From assembly GCA_015494155.1 (NCBI GenBank), contig WGBU01000049.1:1-33452 (forward strand): a stretch of DNA of 33,452 bases. The letters run 5' to 3'. The position numbers and the translations under genes were made by a program. Of this stretch, positions 15,527 to 25,456 are shown one piece after another; position 1 is the stretch's first letter; every line of letters begins with the position of its first letter. Origin of the DNA: Deltaproteobacteria bacterium. Lineage in GTDB: Bacteria > Desulfobacterota > Dissulfuribacteria > Dissulfuribacterales > Dissulfuribacteraceae. The notes under the pieces were generated by a model. That model had not been told where the DNA came from, made no database searches, and saw only the letters and a list, made by a program, of their open reading frames with translations.

Positions 15527-17120
15527 GTGACCTCAGTGACTCTATCTTGGCGAAAACTGAAGGGAAGCGGCCTCTGTCTGTATGGGGTAGGAAGAGGGCA
15601 CCAGTCAGCTTGCTCATGAAATCTCCCCTCACATTCATCTCAAGATAGGTGATTCTCTTAGTAATCTCGTCTATCTCCTTAATGGCCCCCCTATCCAACA
15701 AGAGGGCCTTGGCCCCAAGACCTGCTGCATTCCCCAGGCCCACGAATCTCTCTATGGGTACGTCTGGCAACATCCCTATGGTGATGGCACGCCCTGGGTC
15801 TATGTAGTTTCCAAATGCCCCTGCCACATAAAACTTGTCTATGTCCTCAAAACCTATCCCAACGCTCTCGATCACCACATTCAATATGGTGTACATGGCC
15901 CCCTTGGACCTTATGAGGTTCTTGATGTCGCTCTGGGTAATATAGATGGGAGACCCTGTGGCAGTCTCTTGAGACGTGGCCACTATAAAGGCCATTTCAC
16001 CGCCTATCTCTTTAACACGCCCTGGCCACCTCTCGGGGACGAGTTTTCCAGTGGGGTCCACCAGCCCAGCCACAAACATCTCTGCCATGAGATCGATTAT
16101 CCCAGAGCCACAAAGGCCCTTGGGAGGGACATCACCTATGGTCTTATAGGTGATCTCAAGCCTCTCCGGATCTATCCTCACCCGCTCTATGGCCCCCTGA
16201 GTTGCCCTCATGCCACAGGTGAGGATGCCACTTTCAAGGGCAGGGCCTGCTGCACCAGCACAGGCCACCATCCACATGGAGTTCCCCAAGACCACCTCTG
16301 CATTGGTCCCAACGTCTATTAACATGGAGATCTCCTCCCTGCGGTGCATCCCTGAGGCGAGGATACCTGCCAAAAGATCGCCGCCAAAGTAACTGCCCAC
16401 ATTGGGGAATATATAGATTGAACCCAATGGGTGTATATTTAGACCCAACTCCCTGGCCTCTAAGAGATCGAACCTGTTGGCCACAGGAAGATAGGGCTCT
16501 TTACATATGTGGGATGGGTCGAGTGCCAGGAGGAAGTGGACCATGGTGGTATTGCCGGCAATGGAGGCAAAGTAGATGTCCTCACTTTTCCTCCCAACCA
16601 GTGTAACTAGGTCCTCTATGCCCTTGTTGATGGTATCTAGTGCCTCTTTTTGGAGCTCCAAGAGCCCCTCCCTTTTGGCTGCATGGAGAATCCTCGCCAG
16701 GATGTCTTCTCCATGGCGCCGCTGGGGGTTTTCATATTGCCTCCTTGCGAGCTCTTCACCAGTGGTAAGATCCATGAGATAGAGCACAATGGTGGTGCTC
16801 CCAAGATCCACTGCCACACCAAGGTCACCCTCTATCCCGCCCCTTGGGCCCACCCTGGCCACCCTGAGGCCCGCATCTTGGGCCACCACCAGGATGTCGA
16901 GGTCGAGTACACCTGAAAAGACTAGTGACGATAGCTCCCTCAGTGCTTCCAAAGGGATAACAACATGGGACTCATCCCCTTGAAACCGCCCCTCTAGGGC
17001 CTCTCTCAAACGGGCCTCTGGGCTCCTATTGTCATTAAGCGATGGTTTTTGGAGGGTGATCGCCTCTAGCCTTGCTACTGGATCAATCGAGGGGCTCTTT
17101 TTCGATATCGATGATGCCAC
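15513..17120 (-). CDS. RACo-like ASKHA-domain ATPase (DUF4445), without the ferredoxin domain
   Basis: 535 residues. After a linker ([11 protein letters not shown]), the actin-like core reads [89 protein letters not shown] and [12 protein letters not shown]. This matches the C-terminal part of reductive activators of corrinoid proteins (RACo/AcsV, RamA-type), which use ATP to reactivate Co(II) corrinoids. The usual N-terminal [2Fe-2S] domain is missing: there is no cysteine cluster in the first 100 residues. It is the last gene of the arginine run and overlaps the small membrane protein gene by 38 nt. No methyltransferase or corrinoid protein partner is nearby. Role unknown. Confidence 0.8.
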   Translation of the reverse strand: MASSISKKSPSIDPVARLEAITLQKPSLNDNRSPEARLREALEGRFQGDESHVVIPLEALRELSSLVFSGVLDLDILVVAQDAGLRVARVGPRGGIEGDLGVAVDLGSTTIVLYLMDLTTGEELARRQYENPQRRHGEDILARILHAAKREGLLELQKEALDTINKGIEDLVTLVGRKSEDIYFASIAGNTTMVHFLLALDPSHICKEPYLPVANRFDLLEARELGLNIHPLGSIYIFPNVGSYFGGDLLAGILASGMHRREEISMLIDVGTNAEVVLGNSMWMVACAGAAGPALESGILTCGMRATQGAIERVRIDPERLEITYKTIGDVPPKGLCGSGIIDLMAEMFVAGLVDPTGKLVPERWPGRVKEIGGEMAFIVATSQETATGSPIYITQSDIKNLIRSKGAMYTILNVVIESVGIGFEDIDKFYVAGAFGNYIDPGRAITIGMLPDVPIERFVGLGNAAGLGAKALLLDRGAIKEIDEITKRITYLEMNVRGDFMSKLTGALFLPHTDRGRFPSVFAKIESLRSLSSH

Positions 17121-17358
17121 AGCGGTCCCTATCCTCCATAGATCTCAGCTCCCGATCCAACTCCTCTTCCATCTTCTTGATGGCCCTTTTCATTCTCCAG
17201 CCCACATAGAGGGCGATTCCACTAAACACTGCCAGTGCCGCCAAGAATATGGGGAGTGCCAAGAAGAAAAATGCCACTAAAAAGCAGATGGCCCCAAGTA
17301 TGGTAAGAAATGTTGTAAATGGTCCGCCTGTACGCTGATAATAATAGTAATATCTCAT
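17083..17358 (-). CDS. Small membrane protein, two predicted transmembrane segments
   Basis: 91 residues. A start rich in Tyr (MRYYYYYQR) is followed by two hydrophobic segments, about 14-35 and 38-55. A charged, probably helical cytoplasmic tail (RMKRAIKKMEEELDRELRSM) completes it. I recognise no family. It starts 4 bp after the PilZ gene and its 3' end overlaps the ASKHA gene by 38 nt, so the three are probably co-translated. A role with PilZ at the membrane is possible but unsupported. Confidence 0.6.
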   Translation of the reverse strand: MRYYYYYQRTGGPFTTFLTILGAICFLVAFFFLALPIFLAALAVFSGIALYVGWRMKRAIKKMEEELDRELRSMEDRDRCGIIDIEKEPLD

Positions 17359-17362
17359 ATCC

Positions 17363-17752
17363 TTAACCTTTTACTGCCACGATTTCATTATCGATCCTCG
17401 CTGGATCGCCTGAATTATAATATAAGATGTTTTTCAGGTGAAAAAAGCTGTCAATGTCAATTGCCTCGAATAAAAATGCCATCCCCTGCCCATCAGTGCG
17501 GACTACCTTGGCCTTGATGGTCAATATGAGCTCAGATGTAGTGCCGCTCAACCTCAACCTGAGCGTACAAGGGGTGTCTACTGGGAGCCTCTTTGCCGTC
17601 TCCACGTAGAGTCCTTTAAGGCTTATGTCCCTGGTAGAATCGGCCTTAAAGGGTTCTAGGCCCTCCACCATTGGCTCCACAGTACATTCTACCCGAAAGA
17701 CCACCCTGAGGTTCTGCCTCTTTTCCCTATAGTCCACGTGGCCCTCTGTCAA
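17363..17752 (-). CDS. PilZ-domain protein
   Basis: 129 residues. Both c-di-GMP-binding motifs are present: RxxxR at R12-R16 (RQNLR) and DxSxxG at D42-G47 (DISLKG). The remaining beta-strands include TLRLRLSG and KAVVRTDGQGMAFLFE. It should bind cyclic di-GMP as a single-domain effector, with targets such as motility or surface machinery. It begins 1 bp after the argG stop, an unexpected neighbour for arginine genes and a sign of read-through expression. Confidence 0.85.
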   Translation of the reverse strand: MTEGHVDYREKRQNLRVVFRVECTVEPMVEGLEPFKADSTRDISLKGLYVETAKRLPVDTPCTLRLRLSGTTSELILTIKAKVVRTDGQGMAFLFEAIDIDSFFHLKNILYYNSGDPARIDNEIVAVKG

Positions 17753-17753
17753 C

Positions 17754-18971
17754 CTATGCCTCCTCCACCTTTTCTCTGATGAGGGCCCGCATCTTTAACC
17801 TAAGGCCCTGGAGCCTTATGAAGCCCTCTGCATCCCTCTGGTCATAGACCGCATCTTCTTCAAATGTGGCAAGTTCTGGGCTATAGAGGGATTTGGGAGA
17901 CTTCCTGCCCACTACCTGACAGTTACCCTTATAGAGTTTGAGCCTGACAGTACCAGTACACTCCTTCTGGGACTCGTCTATTAGGGCCTGGAGCGATTCC
18001 CTCTCTGGGGAATACCAAAAGCCATAGTAGACCAGCTCTGCATACTTGGGGATGAGGCTATCTCTTAGGTGGACTACCTCCCTGTCAAGGGTAATGGACT
18101 CTATGGCCTGGTGCGCCACTCGCCAGATCGTACCCCCTGGGGTCTCATATACACCCCTCGACTTCATGCCCACAAACCTGTTTTCCACGATGTCCACCCG
18201 CCCAATGCCGTGTAGTGCCCCGAACTCATTGAGCCTTTGGAGGACCTGGCTTGGGCCAAGGGGTTCCCCATCTATGGCCACTGGATCGCCCTTTTCGAAG
18301 GTGATTTCCACATATTGGGGCTCATTTGGTGCATCTTCTAGGGACCTTGTCCACTTGAACATGTCCTCTGGTGGCTCTCGCCAGGGGTCTTCCAGGATAC
18401 CGCCCTCGTAGCTTATGTGGAGCATGTTCTCGTCCATACTGTATGGCTTTTCCTTTGTGGCAGTAACAGGGATACCCTGGGCCTCTGCAAAGGCAATGAG
18501 CTTTGTCCTGCTGTTGAGGTCCCATATACGCCAAGGGGCAATGATCTTGAGAGATGGGTCTAGGGCCATGTAGGTGAGTTCAAAGCGCACCTGATCGTTG
18601 CCCTTTCCTGTTGCACCATGGCTTACGGCATCTGCCCCAAACGCCTGGGCCACCCTCACCTGTTCCTTGGCGATGAGCGGCCTTGCAATGGATGTCCCAA
18701 GGAGATACTGGCCCTCGTAGATGGCATTGGCTCTCATCATGGGGAACACAAAGTCCCTTACGAACTCTTCTTTGAGGTCCTTGATCACCACCTCGTCTGC
18801 CCCAGTGGCCCATGCCTTTTCGCGAACCCTATCCCAGTCCTCATCCTGGCCTATGTCTGCTGAATAGCAGATGATCTCACAACCATAGGTCTCTTTCAAC
18901 CACTTGAGGATCACTGAGGTATCTAAACCGCCTGAGTATGCAAGACAGATCTTCTTTGGTCTATCGTTCAT
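17754..18971 (-). CDS. argG: Argininosuccinate synthase
   Basis: 405 residues. The ATP-binding PP-loop is at the N-terminus ([16 protein letters not shown]). [15 protein letters not shown] and [13 protein letters not shown] are family signatures. It joins citrulline and aspartate using ATP. It starts 5 bp after argF in the argB-argD-argF-argG string. argH is not in the window. Confidence 0.96.
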   Translation of the reverse strand: MNDRPKKICLAYSGGLDTSVILKWLKETYGCEIICYSADIGQDEDWDRVREKAWATGADEVVIKDLKEEFVRDFVFPMMRANAIYEGQYLLGTSIARPLIAKEQVRVAQAFGADAVSHGATGKGNDQVRFELTYMALDPSLKIIAPWRIWDLNSRTKLIAFAEAQGIPVTATKEKPYSMDENMLHISYEGGILEDPWREPPEDMFKWTRSLEDAPNEPQYVEITFEKGDPVAIDGEPLGPSQVLQRLNEFGALHGIGRVDIVENRFVGMKSRGVYETPGGTIWRVAHQAIESITLDREVVHLRDSLIPKYAELVYYGFWYSPERESLQALIDESQKECTGTVRLKLYKGNCQVVGRKSPKSLYSPELATFEEDAVYDQRDAEGFIRLQGLRLKMRALIREKVEEA

Positions 18972-18976
18972 GGCAT

Positions 18977-19915
18977 CTATACTCCATCTCTAAGATCTAG
19001 CGCCCAAAAGAGGATGCTCGCTGCAAGGTGCATCTTGTTTTCAGCCTGATCCCATACCACAGACTGGGGGCCCTCCAAGACCTCCTCTGTTATCTCTTCA
19101 CCCCTGTGGGCTGGGAGGCAGTGGAGCACTATGGCGTCACTAGGTGCATGGGAAAGGAGCGTGCTGTTCAACTGATATGGCATGAAGACCTCGCGGCGCC
19201 TTTCTGCCTCGTCTTCCTGGCCCATGCTCGCCCAGACATCTGTATTGATCACCTGGGCACTACGCACTGCCTCTACAGGGTCTTCCACAATCTCTACCTT
19301 TGCCCCCTGCGTCCTCGCCTCTTTGAGGATGGCCTCGTCTGGCTCAAAGCCTTTGGGGCAAGCCACTTTGAGGGAAAACCCAAGGCGTGCCGAAAGCTCT
19401 ATCCAGGAGTGACACACATTGTTACCGTCTCCCACCCAGGCCACCGAGAGACCAGAGCAATCGTGCCCCTTCCTCTCCATCACTGTCATTATGTCAGAGA
19501 GTGCCTGGCATGGGTGATGTTCATTGGTGAGCCCATTTATAACAGGGATTTCAGACCACTCTGCAAACTCGTCCACCACAGACTGGCCAAAGGTCCTTAT
19601 TACCACACAGTCTAGATATCTCGAAAGGACCCTGGCAGTGTCCTTTATGGGCTCTCCTCTTTGGAGTTGTAGGTCCTTGGACGACATAAAAGTGACCTGG
19701 CCGCCCAGGGTAAACATGGCTGCCTCAAAGGAGACACGGGTCCTCGTAGATGGCTTTTCAAAAAGGAGGCCAAGGCTCTTCCCAGTGGCAGGAAAGGACT
19801 GTATCCCCGCCTGCTTCTGGCGCTTTAGCCTAAAGGCCCCTTCAAGTACCCTCTCTATCTCTTCACTCGTAAGGTCCAATACCCTTAAAAAGTGTCTTGG
19901 TTTGCCTTGCTTCAT
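18977..19915 (-). CDS. argF: Ornithine carbamoyltransferase
   Basis: 312 residues from ATG 19915. STRTR (56-60) binds carbamoyl phosphate, HPCQALSD is the second signature and [12 protein letters not shown] supplies the ornithine-site Cys. It makes citrulline from ornithine. The frame is open to 19936, but the later ATG has GAGGAAAGAGAG in front and gives the normal N-terminus. argD lies 42 bp upstream. Confidence 0.95.
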   Translation of the reverse strand: MKQGKPRHFLRVLDLTSEEIERVLEGAFRLKRQKQAGIQSFPATGKSLGLLFEKPSTRTRVSFEAAMFTLGGQVTFMSSKDLQLQRGEPIKDTARVLSRYLDCVVIRTFGQSVVDEFAEWSEIPVINGLTNEHHPCQALSDIMTVMERKGHDCSGLSVAWVGDGNNVCHSWIELSARLGFSLKVACPKGFEPDEAILKEARTQGAKVEIVEDPVEAVRSAQVINTDVWASMGQEDEAERRREVFMPYQLNSTLLSHAPSDAIVLHCLPAHRGEEITEEVLEGPQSVVWDQAENKMHLAASILFWALDLRDGV

Positions 19916-19957
19916 AGTCTCTCTTTCCTCTATCATAATTCTAATCCAAGGGAGGCC

Positions 19958-21142
19958 TCACGCAGGGCCTATGGCAGACAATACCTCCCTCACACAGGTC
20001 AAAAACTCCTCTATCTCCTCTCTCGTTATAATGAGTGGCGGCAGACACCTCAAGAGTTTGTCCCCTGGGGTGATTACCAAGACCCCCTTCTCTAGGAACC
20101 TTTTCCCAATCCCAGGGATTGGACTGTGGAACTCAACTGCCTGAATGAGGCCTCGTCCACGCACCTCCTTCACAAGCCCTGGATACTCGCCTTTTATTGC
20201 CCAAAGCCCCTCTTTCAAGACCTCGCCCTTTTCTCTGACCTCATCCAAGAAGCGCACATCTCCAACCAGTTCTACCACCCTCTTTGCCACCTGGCAGATT
20301 ACTGGATTACCGCCAAAGGTGGAGGCGTGTGTCCCAGGTGGGAGATAGGACATGGCGCGCTCTCGTGCCACCAACGCCCCTATGGGAAGCCCATTTCCAA
20401 GGGCCTTGGCAAGGCACATGAGGTCTGGGACGACTGGCGTCCCCTGGTGGGCAAAGAGGTGGCCTGTCCTTCCCATACCCACCTGCACCTCATCGAAACA
20501 GAGGAGGAGCCCATTTTCATCACAAAGACGCCTTGCCGCCTCAAGGTATTCGTCTTCCAGTTCAAACACCCCACCCTCTCCCTGGATGGGTTCAAGTATC
20601 ACCCCGCAGGTCCTCTTTCCAATGGCGAGCCTAAGGGCCTTTATGTCGTTCCTGGGGACAAAGGTGACGGTTGGCAACATGGGGCGAAAGTCTTTCTGAA
20701 ACTTGGGTTGACCTGTGAGGGAGAGTGCCCCAAGGGTGCGCCCATGAAACGAGCCCTCAAGGGCAATGACCTCCACTGCCCCAGGCCCCTTGGTCTCCCT
20801 CCCAAAGCGGCGCATGAGCTTAAAGGCCGCCTCTACTGCCTCTGCCCCTGAGTTACAGAAAAATACCTTCTCCCCGAATGAACGCTCACAGATGGCGCTG
20901 GCAAGCTCTGCCTGGGGCCTCGTCCAGTAGAGGTTTGATACGTGCCAGAGCTCTTCAAGCGCCCTTTTTGCCACCTCTATGAGTCCTGGGTGGCAGTGGC
21001 CCAGGTTGCAGACTGCAATCCCAGAGGTGAAGTCCAGGTACTCTCGACCAGTCTCATCCATGAGCCTCGTGCCATTCCCCTTTACGAGCACTACAGGAAA
21101 TCTCGCATATGTATCTGCAATATGTTCAAAAAACCGCGTCAT
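19958..21142 (-). CDS. argD: Acetylornithine aminotransferase
   Basis: 394 residues, class III PLP aminotransferase. [42 protein letters not shown] and the lysine in [13 protein letters not shown] are all present. It forms N-acetylornithine from the semialdehyde and may also act on succinyldiaminopimelate, as many ArgD enzymes do. The start overlaps the argB stop (ATGA, 4 nt), so the two are translationally coupled. Confidence 0.94.
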   Translation of the reverse strand: MTRFFEHIADTYARFPVVLVKGNGTRLMDETGREYLDFTSGIAVCNLGHCHPGLIEVAKRALEELWHVSNLYWTRPQAELASAICERSFGEKVFFCNSGAEAVEAAFKLMRRFGRETKGPGAVEVIALEGSFHGRTLGALSLTGQPKFQKDFRPMLPTVTFVPRNDIKALRLAIGKRTCGVILEPIQGEGGVFELEDEYLEAARRLCDENGLLLCFDEVQVGMGRTGHLFAHQGTPVVPDLMCLAKALGNGLPIGALVARERAMSYLPPGTHASTFGGNPVICQVAKRVVELVGDVRFLDEVREKGEVLKEGLWAIKGEYPGLVKEVRGRGLIQAVEFHSPIPGIGKRFLEKGVLVITPGDKLLRCLPPLIITREEIEEFLTCVREVLSAIGPA

Positions 21143-22026
21143 TTTGCCACCACCTCCGTACCAACACCCTTATCGGTCAGGAGTTCAAGGAGGATGGCAT
21201 GTTCTATCCTGCCATCTATGATGTGGGCCTTTTTTACCCCCTGTCGCAAGGCCTTCTTACACGCCTTTAGCTTGGGTATCATCCCGCCCTTGGCCACTCC
21301 CTCTTCAATTAGGGCATCCACCTGGTCCAGCGTAATAGATGGGATGAGTTCCTGTTCCCCTGTCTCGCTCTCTCTCATCACCCCTGATACATCGGTCAGG
21401 AGTATGAGTTTCTCCGCCTTGAGTGCCCCTGCTATGGCGCCTGCCACCAGATCTGCATTGATGTTGTGAGCCGTACCATCTGGGCCAACACCTACAGGTG
21501 CAATCACCGGTACGAACCCCGCATTTTCAAGGGCATTCAAGACCTCTACATTGACCTCCTCCACCTTCCCCACCCTTCCTATGTCAATGATCTCTGGAGG
21601 CCTCTCATCTCCACTATACTTGTATATCTTCATACGGGACGTCTTTATGAGGTCGCCGTCTCTGCCAGAGAGCCCCACTGCCCTTCCACCATGGGCATTG
21701 ATGAGGCCAACGATCTCCTTGTTCACAGTGCCTACCAACACCATCTCCACCACGCTCATGGTCTCGTCGTCTGTCACCCTCTGCCCCTCTACAAAGGTGG
21801 GCTGTATGCCCATGCGCTCGAGGGTCTTGGAGATCTGTGGGCCACCACCGTGTACAACCACAGGCCTTATGCCAATGTATTTTAAGAGTATTATATCGAG
21901 CACAAAATTCTTCTTGAGGCCCTGGTCCACCATGGCGTGGCCGCCATACTTAATGACCACGGTCTTACCAAAGAACTTCCTTATGTATGGTAGGGCCTCT
22001 ATGAGGACATTTGCACGATCATTCAT
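21139..22026 (-). CDS. argB: Acetylglutamate kinase
   Basis: 295 residues, amino-acid kinase fold: [33 protein letters not shown] and [15 protein letters not shown]. The extra N-terminal helix ([17 protein letters not shown]) is the mark of hexameric, arginine-inhibited NAGK, so the pathway is probably controlled here by feedback. It phosphorylates N-acetylglutamate. It lies 17 bp after hslU. argC and argJ are not in the window. Confidence 0.95.
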   Translation of the reverse strand: MNDRANVLIEALPYIRKFFGKTVVIKYGGHAMVDQGLKKNFVLDIILLKYIGIRPVVVHGGGPQISKTLERMGIQPTFVEGQRVTDDETMSVVEMVLVGTVNKEIVGLINAHGGRAVGLSGRDGDLIKTSRMKIYKYSGDERPPEIIDIGRVGKVEEVNVEVLNALENAGFVPVIAPVGVGPDGTAHNINADLVAGAIAGALKAEKLILLTDVSGVMRESETGEQELIPSITLDQVDALIEEGVAKGGMIPKLKACKKALRQGVKKAHIIDGRIEHAILLELLTDKGVGTEVVAK

Positions 22027-22043
22027 CTGAACGCCCCCACTTT

Positions 22044-23405
22044 CTACAGGATGAACCTGCTCAGGTCTTCGTCGCCAATGATCCCTTCAAGCCTCTCTCT
22101 CACATACTCGGCAGTGATAGGTATTGACCTTGGGCCAATGTCTGGGGCCTCGAAGGAGACCTCCTCTAGGAGCTTCTCCATTACCGTGTGTAGCCTCCTT
22201 GCCCCAATGTTCTCTGTACGTTCATTGACCTCAAAGGCGATCCGCGCAATCTCCCTAATGGCCTCGTCGTCGAAATCGAGCGTAATACCCTCTGTCTCCA
22301 TGAGTGCCTTGTACTGGGTGACCAGGGCATTTTCTGGCTCTTTTAATATCCTGTAAAAGTCTTCCTGGGTGAGTGGGCTCAGCTCAACCCTGATGGGGAA
22401 ACGCCCCTGGAGTTCTGGGAGTAGATCTGAAGGCTTTGCCACATGAAATGCACCGCTCGCAATAAAGAGTATGTGATCTGTGCGCACAATCCCATACTTG
22501 GTATGGACGCTCGTACCCTCCACGATGGGAAGGAGGTCACGCTGCACGCCCTCCCTGGACACGTCAGGGCCAGAGCCACCCCCTTTGGCAGCCACCTTGT
22601 CGATCTCGTCCAAGAAGATTATGCCAGACTGTTCCACCCGCTGGATGGCCATCTCCACCACCTTGTCCATGTCGATCAACTGGCCTGCTGCCTCCTGTTC
22701 CAGGAACTTGCGTGCCTCGCTCACCTTCACCTTCCGGCGCTTCTTACGGGATGGAAAGAGGTTTGAAAACATCTCCTGGATATTCGACTGGAGCTCCTCC
22801 ATGCCTGATGCCGCCAGGATCTCCACCATGGGCCCTTGGGGCCGCTGCGGAAGGTCCAATTCCACATACCGGTCCTCGAGTTTACCCTCTCTCAGCATCT
22901 CACGTAGCCGCTCCCTGGTGGAGTCGTAGCTCCTCTCTGGGGCAGGCCCTCCACCTGGGGGTCCGACCGGTGTGCCTGGTGTGGGAAGGAGTAGGTCGAG
23001 AAGCCTCTCTTCTGCCTTTACCTTCGCCTCCTTTTCCACCTTTGCCTTTTCCTCGGTCTTCACCATGTCTACTGCCAGGTGAGTGAGGTCACGGATCATG
23101 GATTCCACGTCTCTCCCCACATAGCCCACCTCAGTAAACTTGGTGGCCTCCACCTTTAGAAAGGGGGAGTTGGCAAGGCGTGCAAGCCGCCTGGCAATCT
23201 CTGTCTTTCCCACGCCAGTAGGCCCTATCATGATGATATTTTTGGGTGCAATCTCGTCTCTCAGTGCCTCTGGTATCTGTTGCCTGCGCCACCTGTTTCT
23301 CAGGGCAATGGCAACTGAGCGCTTGGCCTGATCCTGGCCTATTATGTACTTATCAAGTTCACTTACTATCTCTCTTGGAGTTAGAGGTGCCTCTTGCATT
23401 CTCAT
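22044..23405 (-). CDS. hslU: HslU, ATPase subunit of the HslUV protease
   Basis: 453 residues from ATG 23405, which has AGGAGGA six bases upstream. Walker A is GPTGVGKT (61-68) and Walker B is [27 protein letters not shown] at the start, the GYVGRDVES pore loop and the DLSRFIL C-terminus that docks into HslV are all family features. The frame is open upstream to 23582, but those 59 basic residues overlap hslV and are not native. It unfolds substrates for HslV. argB follows after 17 bp. Confidence 0.96.
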   Translation of the reverse strand: MRMQEAPLTPREIVSELDKYIIGQDQAKRSVAIALRNRWRRQQIPEALRDEIAPKNIIMIGPTGVGKTEIARRLARLANSPFLKVEATKFTEVGYVGRDVESMIRDLTHLAVDMVKTEEKAKVEKEAKVKAEERLLDLLLPTPGTPVGPPGGGPAPERSYDSTRERLREMLREGKLEDRYVELDLPQRPQGPMVEILAASGMEELQSNIQEMFSNLFPSRKKRRKVKVSEARKFLEQEAAGQLIDMDKVVEMAIQRVEQSGIIFLDEIDKVAAKGGGSGPDVSREGVQRDLLPIVEGTSVHTKYGIVRTDHILFIASGAFHVAKPSDLLPELQGRFPIRVELSPLTQEDFYRILKEPENALVTQYKALMETEGITLDFDDEAIREIARIAFEVNERTENIGARRLHTVMEKLLEEVSFEAPDIGPRSIPITAEYVRERLEGIIGDEDLSRFIL

Positions 23406-23442
23406 TCCTTCCTCCTCACTCTTCCTCTTGAGTCTATTCTGG

Positions 23443-23973
23443 TCACCAGTTGAGTTCCTCGACGAAAACCGATGAGTTCGTGTATATACAAATGGACGAG
23501 GCGATCTCCAAGGACTTTTCTGCGATCTCTCTTGCGCTGAGTTCTGTGTTTTCGAGGAGTGCCTTTGCCGCTGCCTGGGCATAGGGTCCTCCAGAGCCTA
23601 TGGCCAACACGCCATGGTCTGGCTCTATGACATCCCCTGCCCCAGAGAGTAGGAGCGACTTTTCCCTGTCTCCTGCAATGAGCATTGCCTCGAGGCGCCT
23701 AAGTATCTTGTCTGTACGCCAGTCCTTAGCGAGCTCCACAGAGGCCCTAACAAGGTTACCGTTATATTCCTCAAGGCGCTTTTCTAGCTTTTCAAAGAGT
23801 GTCATGGCGTCGGCCGTAGAGCCGGCAAATCCTACGAGCACCTTTCCATTATAGAGACGACGCACCTTCCGCGCCTGGTGTTTTATCACAGTATTTCCAA
23901 GCGTCACCTGGCCGTCAGAGGCCAGGACAAGGCTATTTCCCCGTCGGACTGCAACTACTGTTGTCCCATGCAT
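23443..23973 (-). CDS. hslV: HslV, peptidase subunit of the HslUV protease
   Basis: 176 residues. [12 protein letters not shown] places the nucleophilic threonine right after a short propeptide. [21 protein letters not shown] and [14 protein letters not shown] are the conserved parts of this proteasome-like Ntn hydrolase. It forms dodecamers capped by HslU. It begins 9 bp after xerC, with the GGGG before its ATG overlapping the xerC stop. hslU starts 37 bp later. Confidence 0.96.
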   Translation of the reverse strand: MHGTTVVAVRRGNSLVLASDGQVTLGNTVIKHQARKVRRLYNGKVLVGFAGSTADAMTLFEKLEKRLEEYNGNLVRASVELAKDWRTDKILRRLEAMLIAGDREKSLLLSGAGDVIEPDHGVLAIGSGGPYAQAAAKALLENTELSAREIAEKSLEIASSICIYTNSSVFVEELNW

Positions 23974-23982
23974 ATGATGATC

Positions 23983-24933
23983 TTACCCCTTTTTTCCTTT
24001 TTCCAATGTGGAGGCCCCCTTCTTGGCCCCCTTTCCTGCCCTTGGATGGCACCTGTCGTAGATGGTGGCAAGGGCCGAGATCTCAAGGTGAGTATATCTC
24101 TGGGTAGTCTGTAGGCTAGAGTGGCCCAGCATCTCCTGGATGGCCCTAAGATCTGCGCCCGCCTCAAGGAGGTGGGATGCCATGGCATGGCGCAGGGTGT
24201 GGGGTGTACAGTGGGCAGAGACCCCTGACCGCAACCTTAAGGCCTTTATTAGACGCTGTACAGCCCTCACAGAGAGTCTTTCGCCACTTCGGTTCAAAAA
24301 GAGTGGTTGACTTGTGCCCTCTTCGGGAGCGCCCCTTTTGACCAATTCTCCACGCCTGGCCAGGTAAGACTTTAATGCCTCAATGGCCTTTTCCCCAATA
24401 GGCACGATCCGCTCCTTACGCCCCTTTCCCCTCACTTTGACTACTGTGAGATCAGTCGAGACGTCATCGAGATCAAGGCCCACGAGCTCACTCACCCTGA
24501 GGCCCGAGCTATAGAGTAGTTCACAGATCGCCCTGTTACGCAGTCCCAAGACCCCTTTTTTCTCGTTGGCCTCGATGATACAAAAGACGTCATCCACATT
24601 GAGATAGTCTGGCAGATTCGGGCGGTGCTTTGGTAGCCTCACCAATCTGGCAGGATTCTGGTCCACCATACCCTCTCTCTGTAGGTGGTCAAAAAAGGCC
24701 CTAAGAGAAGAGAGCTTCCTCGAAAGTGTTACGGGCCTTAGACCCTCCTTGGCCATATTGTAAAGCCATGCACGTATTGACTTCACATCAGTGGGCGTCA
24801 TCTTAGATGAGCGGACATATCCCAAAAAAGACTGTACATCTCTCACATAACCCCGTATTGTATGGGGTGAATAGTTCTTCTCACTCTCGAGGCTATTTTC
24901 AAATCCCTTAAGGGCCTTTAGGTAGTTTTTCAT
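23983..24933 (-). CDS. xerC: Tyrosine recombinase of the XerC/XerD family
   Basis: 316 residues. SAM-like N-terminal domain (about 1-95) and catalytic domain with R146 (SSGLRVSEL), K170 (VRGKGRKE), H245-x2-R248 (HTLRHAM), H271 (LGHSSLQTT) and nucleophile Y280 (QRYTHLE). It resolves chromosome dimers at dif with a partner Xer. The order recombinase-hslV-hslU copies the codV-clpQ-clpY operon of Bacillus. This is not an integron integrase: the stretch between the second and third catalytic boxes has no extra domain. It opens the ten-gene minus-strand run; TATATT stands 7 bp before the ATG but no good -35 is visible. Confidence 0.93.
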   Translation of the reverse strand: MKNYLKALKGFENSLESEKNYSPHTIRGYVRDVQSFLGYVRSSKMTPTDVKSIRAWLYNMAKEGLRPVTLSRKLSSLRAFFDHLQREGMVDQNPARLVRLPKHRPNLPDYLNVDDVFCIIEANEKKGVLGLRNRAICELLYSSGLRVSELVGLDLDDVSTDLTVVKVRGKGRKERIVPIGEKAIEALKSYLARRGELVKRGAPEEGTSQPLFLNRSGERLSVRAVQRLIKALRLRSGVSAHCTPHTLRHAMASHLLEAGADLRAIQEMLGHSSLQTTQRYTHLEISALATIYDRCHPRAGKGAKKGASTLEKGKKG

Positions 24934-25011
24934 ATTAAAAATATAAAATGAAACTTCCTTTTTACCATATCATACTTAGAATTCAACTATTGGATTATCA
25001 GTACCATTAAC

Positions 25012-25040
25012 TTGGCAATCGTTTGAGGAACGTATATAAG
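25012..25040 (+). promoter_or_regulatory. Predicted promoter of the arsR-led run
   Basis: TTGGCA (25012-25017), a 17-bp spacer and TATAAG (25035-25040). The -10 ends 8 nt before ATG 25048, so the transcript should start at the start codon. No ribosome-binding site is present. It lies in the 114-bp divergent gap between xerC and arsR. Confidence 0.6.
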
Positions 25041-25047
25041 TAGCACT

Positions 25048-25452
25048 ATGGGTAAACTACCTCACATAATACTAAGCAAAAAGCTTAAGGCCCTGCAGGA
25101 CCCTACACGGCTCAAGATACTCTCGCTCCTTTCAAAAAGGCCACTTTGTGTATGTGTGATCACCGAGGCCCTTAGGCTTGCACAACCCACGATCTCTCGC
25201 CACCTGGCACTCTTGGAAAACGCAGGCTTCATACAAAAGGAAAGGCAGGGCCGTATGATAATCTATGCCATATCACCAGAAGACGAACTGGCCCAGAGGC
25301 TCTTAGACGTGACCCTTAAAGAGACTGCAAAGGACCCAGAGTGTGCCGCTCTCTCGAACCATGTAGAAGACGAGACAGGAGGTACCCTTGCCCTCTTGAG
25401 ACGGCAGGAAGACCCGCTTACTCCAAGGAAAAAACAGCAGGAGATGATCTGA
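25048..25452 (+). CDS. ArsR/SmtB-family metalloregulator with a CxC motif
   Basis: 134 residues. The winged helix runs ALQDPTRLKILSLLSK, PTISRHLALLENAGFIQKER and GRMIIYAIS. C34-V-C36 (RPLCVCVITEAL) sits in the helix used by ArsR-type regulators to bind As(III)/Sb(III). A third cysteine is in KDPECAAL (about residue 98). Such proteins repress their own operon until metalloid binds. Here the downstream genes are not arsenic genes, so the inducer may differ. It is first in a five-gene run; the next start is 5 bp after its stop. Confidence 0.85.
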   Translation: MGKLPHIILSKKLKALQDPTRLKILSLLSKRPLCVCVITEALRLAQPTISRHLALLENAGFIQKERQGRMIIYAISPEDELAQRLLDVTLKETAKDPECAALSNHVEDETGGTLALLRRQEDPLTPRKKQQEMI

Positions 25453-25456
25453 CAAG

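Noticed and set aside
20126-20851. 241-codon plus-strand frame across argD
   Set aside because: Antisense to a full-length argD with all its motifs; the translation shows no domain.
23406-23582. 59-residue basic extension at the start of HslU
   Set aside because: It lies over the hslV 3' end in another frame, and ATG 23405 has a perfect AGGAGGA site and the conserved HslU start.
23983-24933. The Xer-type recombinase as the integrase that moved the cassette
   Set aside because: It has the length and boxes of a housekeeping XerC, lacks the additional domain of integron integrases, and sits in a conserved hslVU setting.
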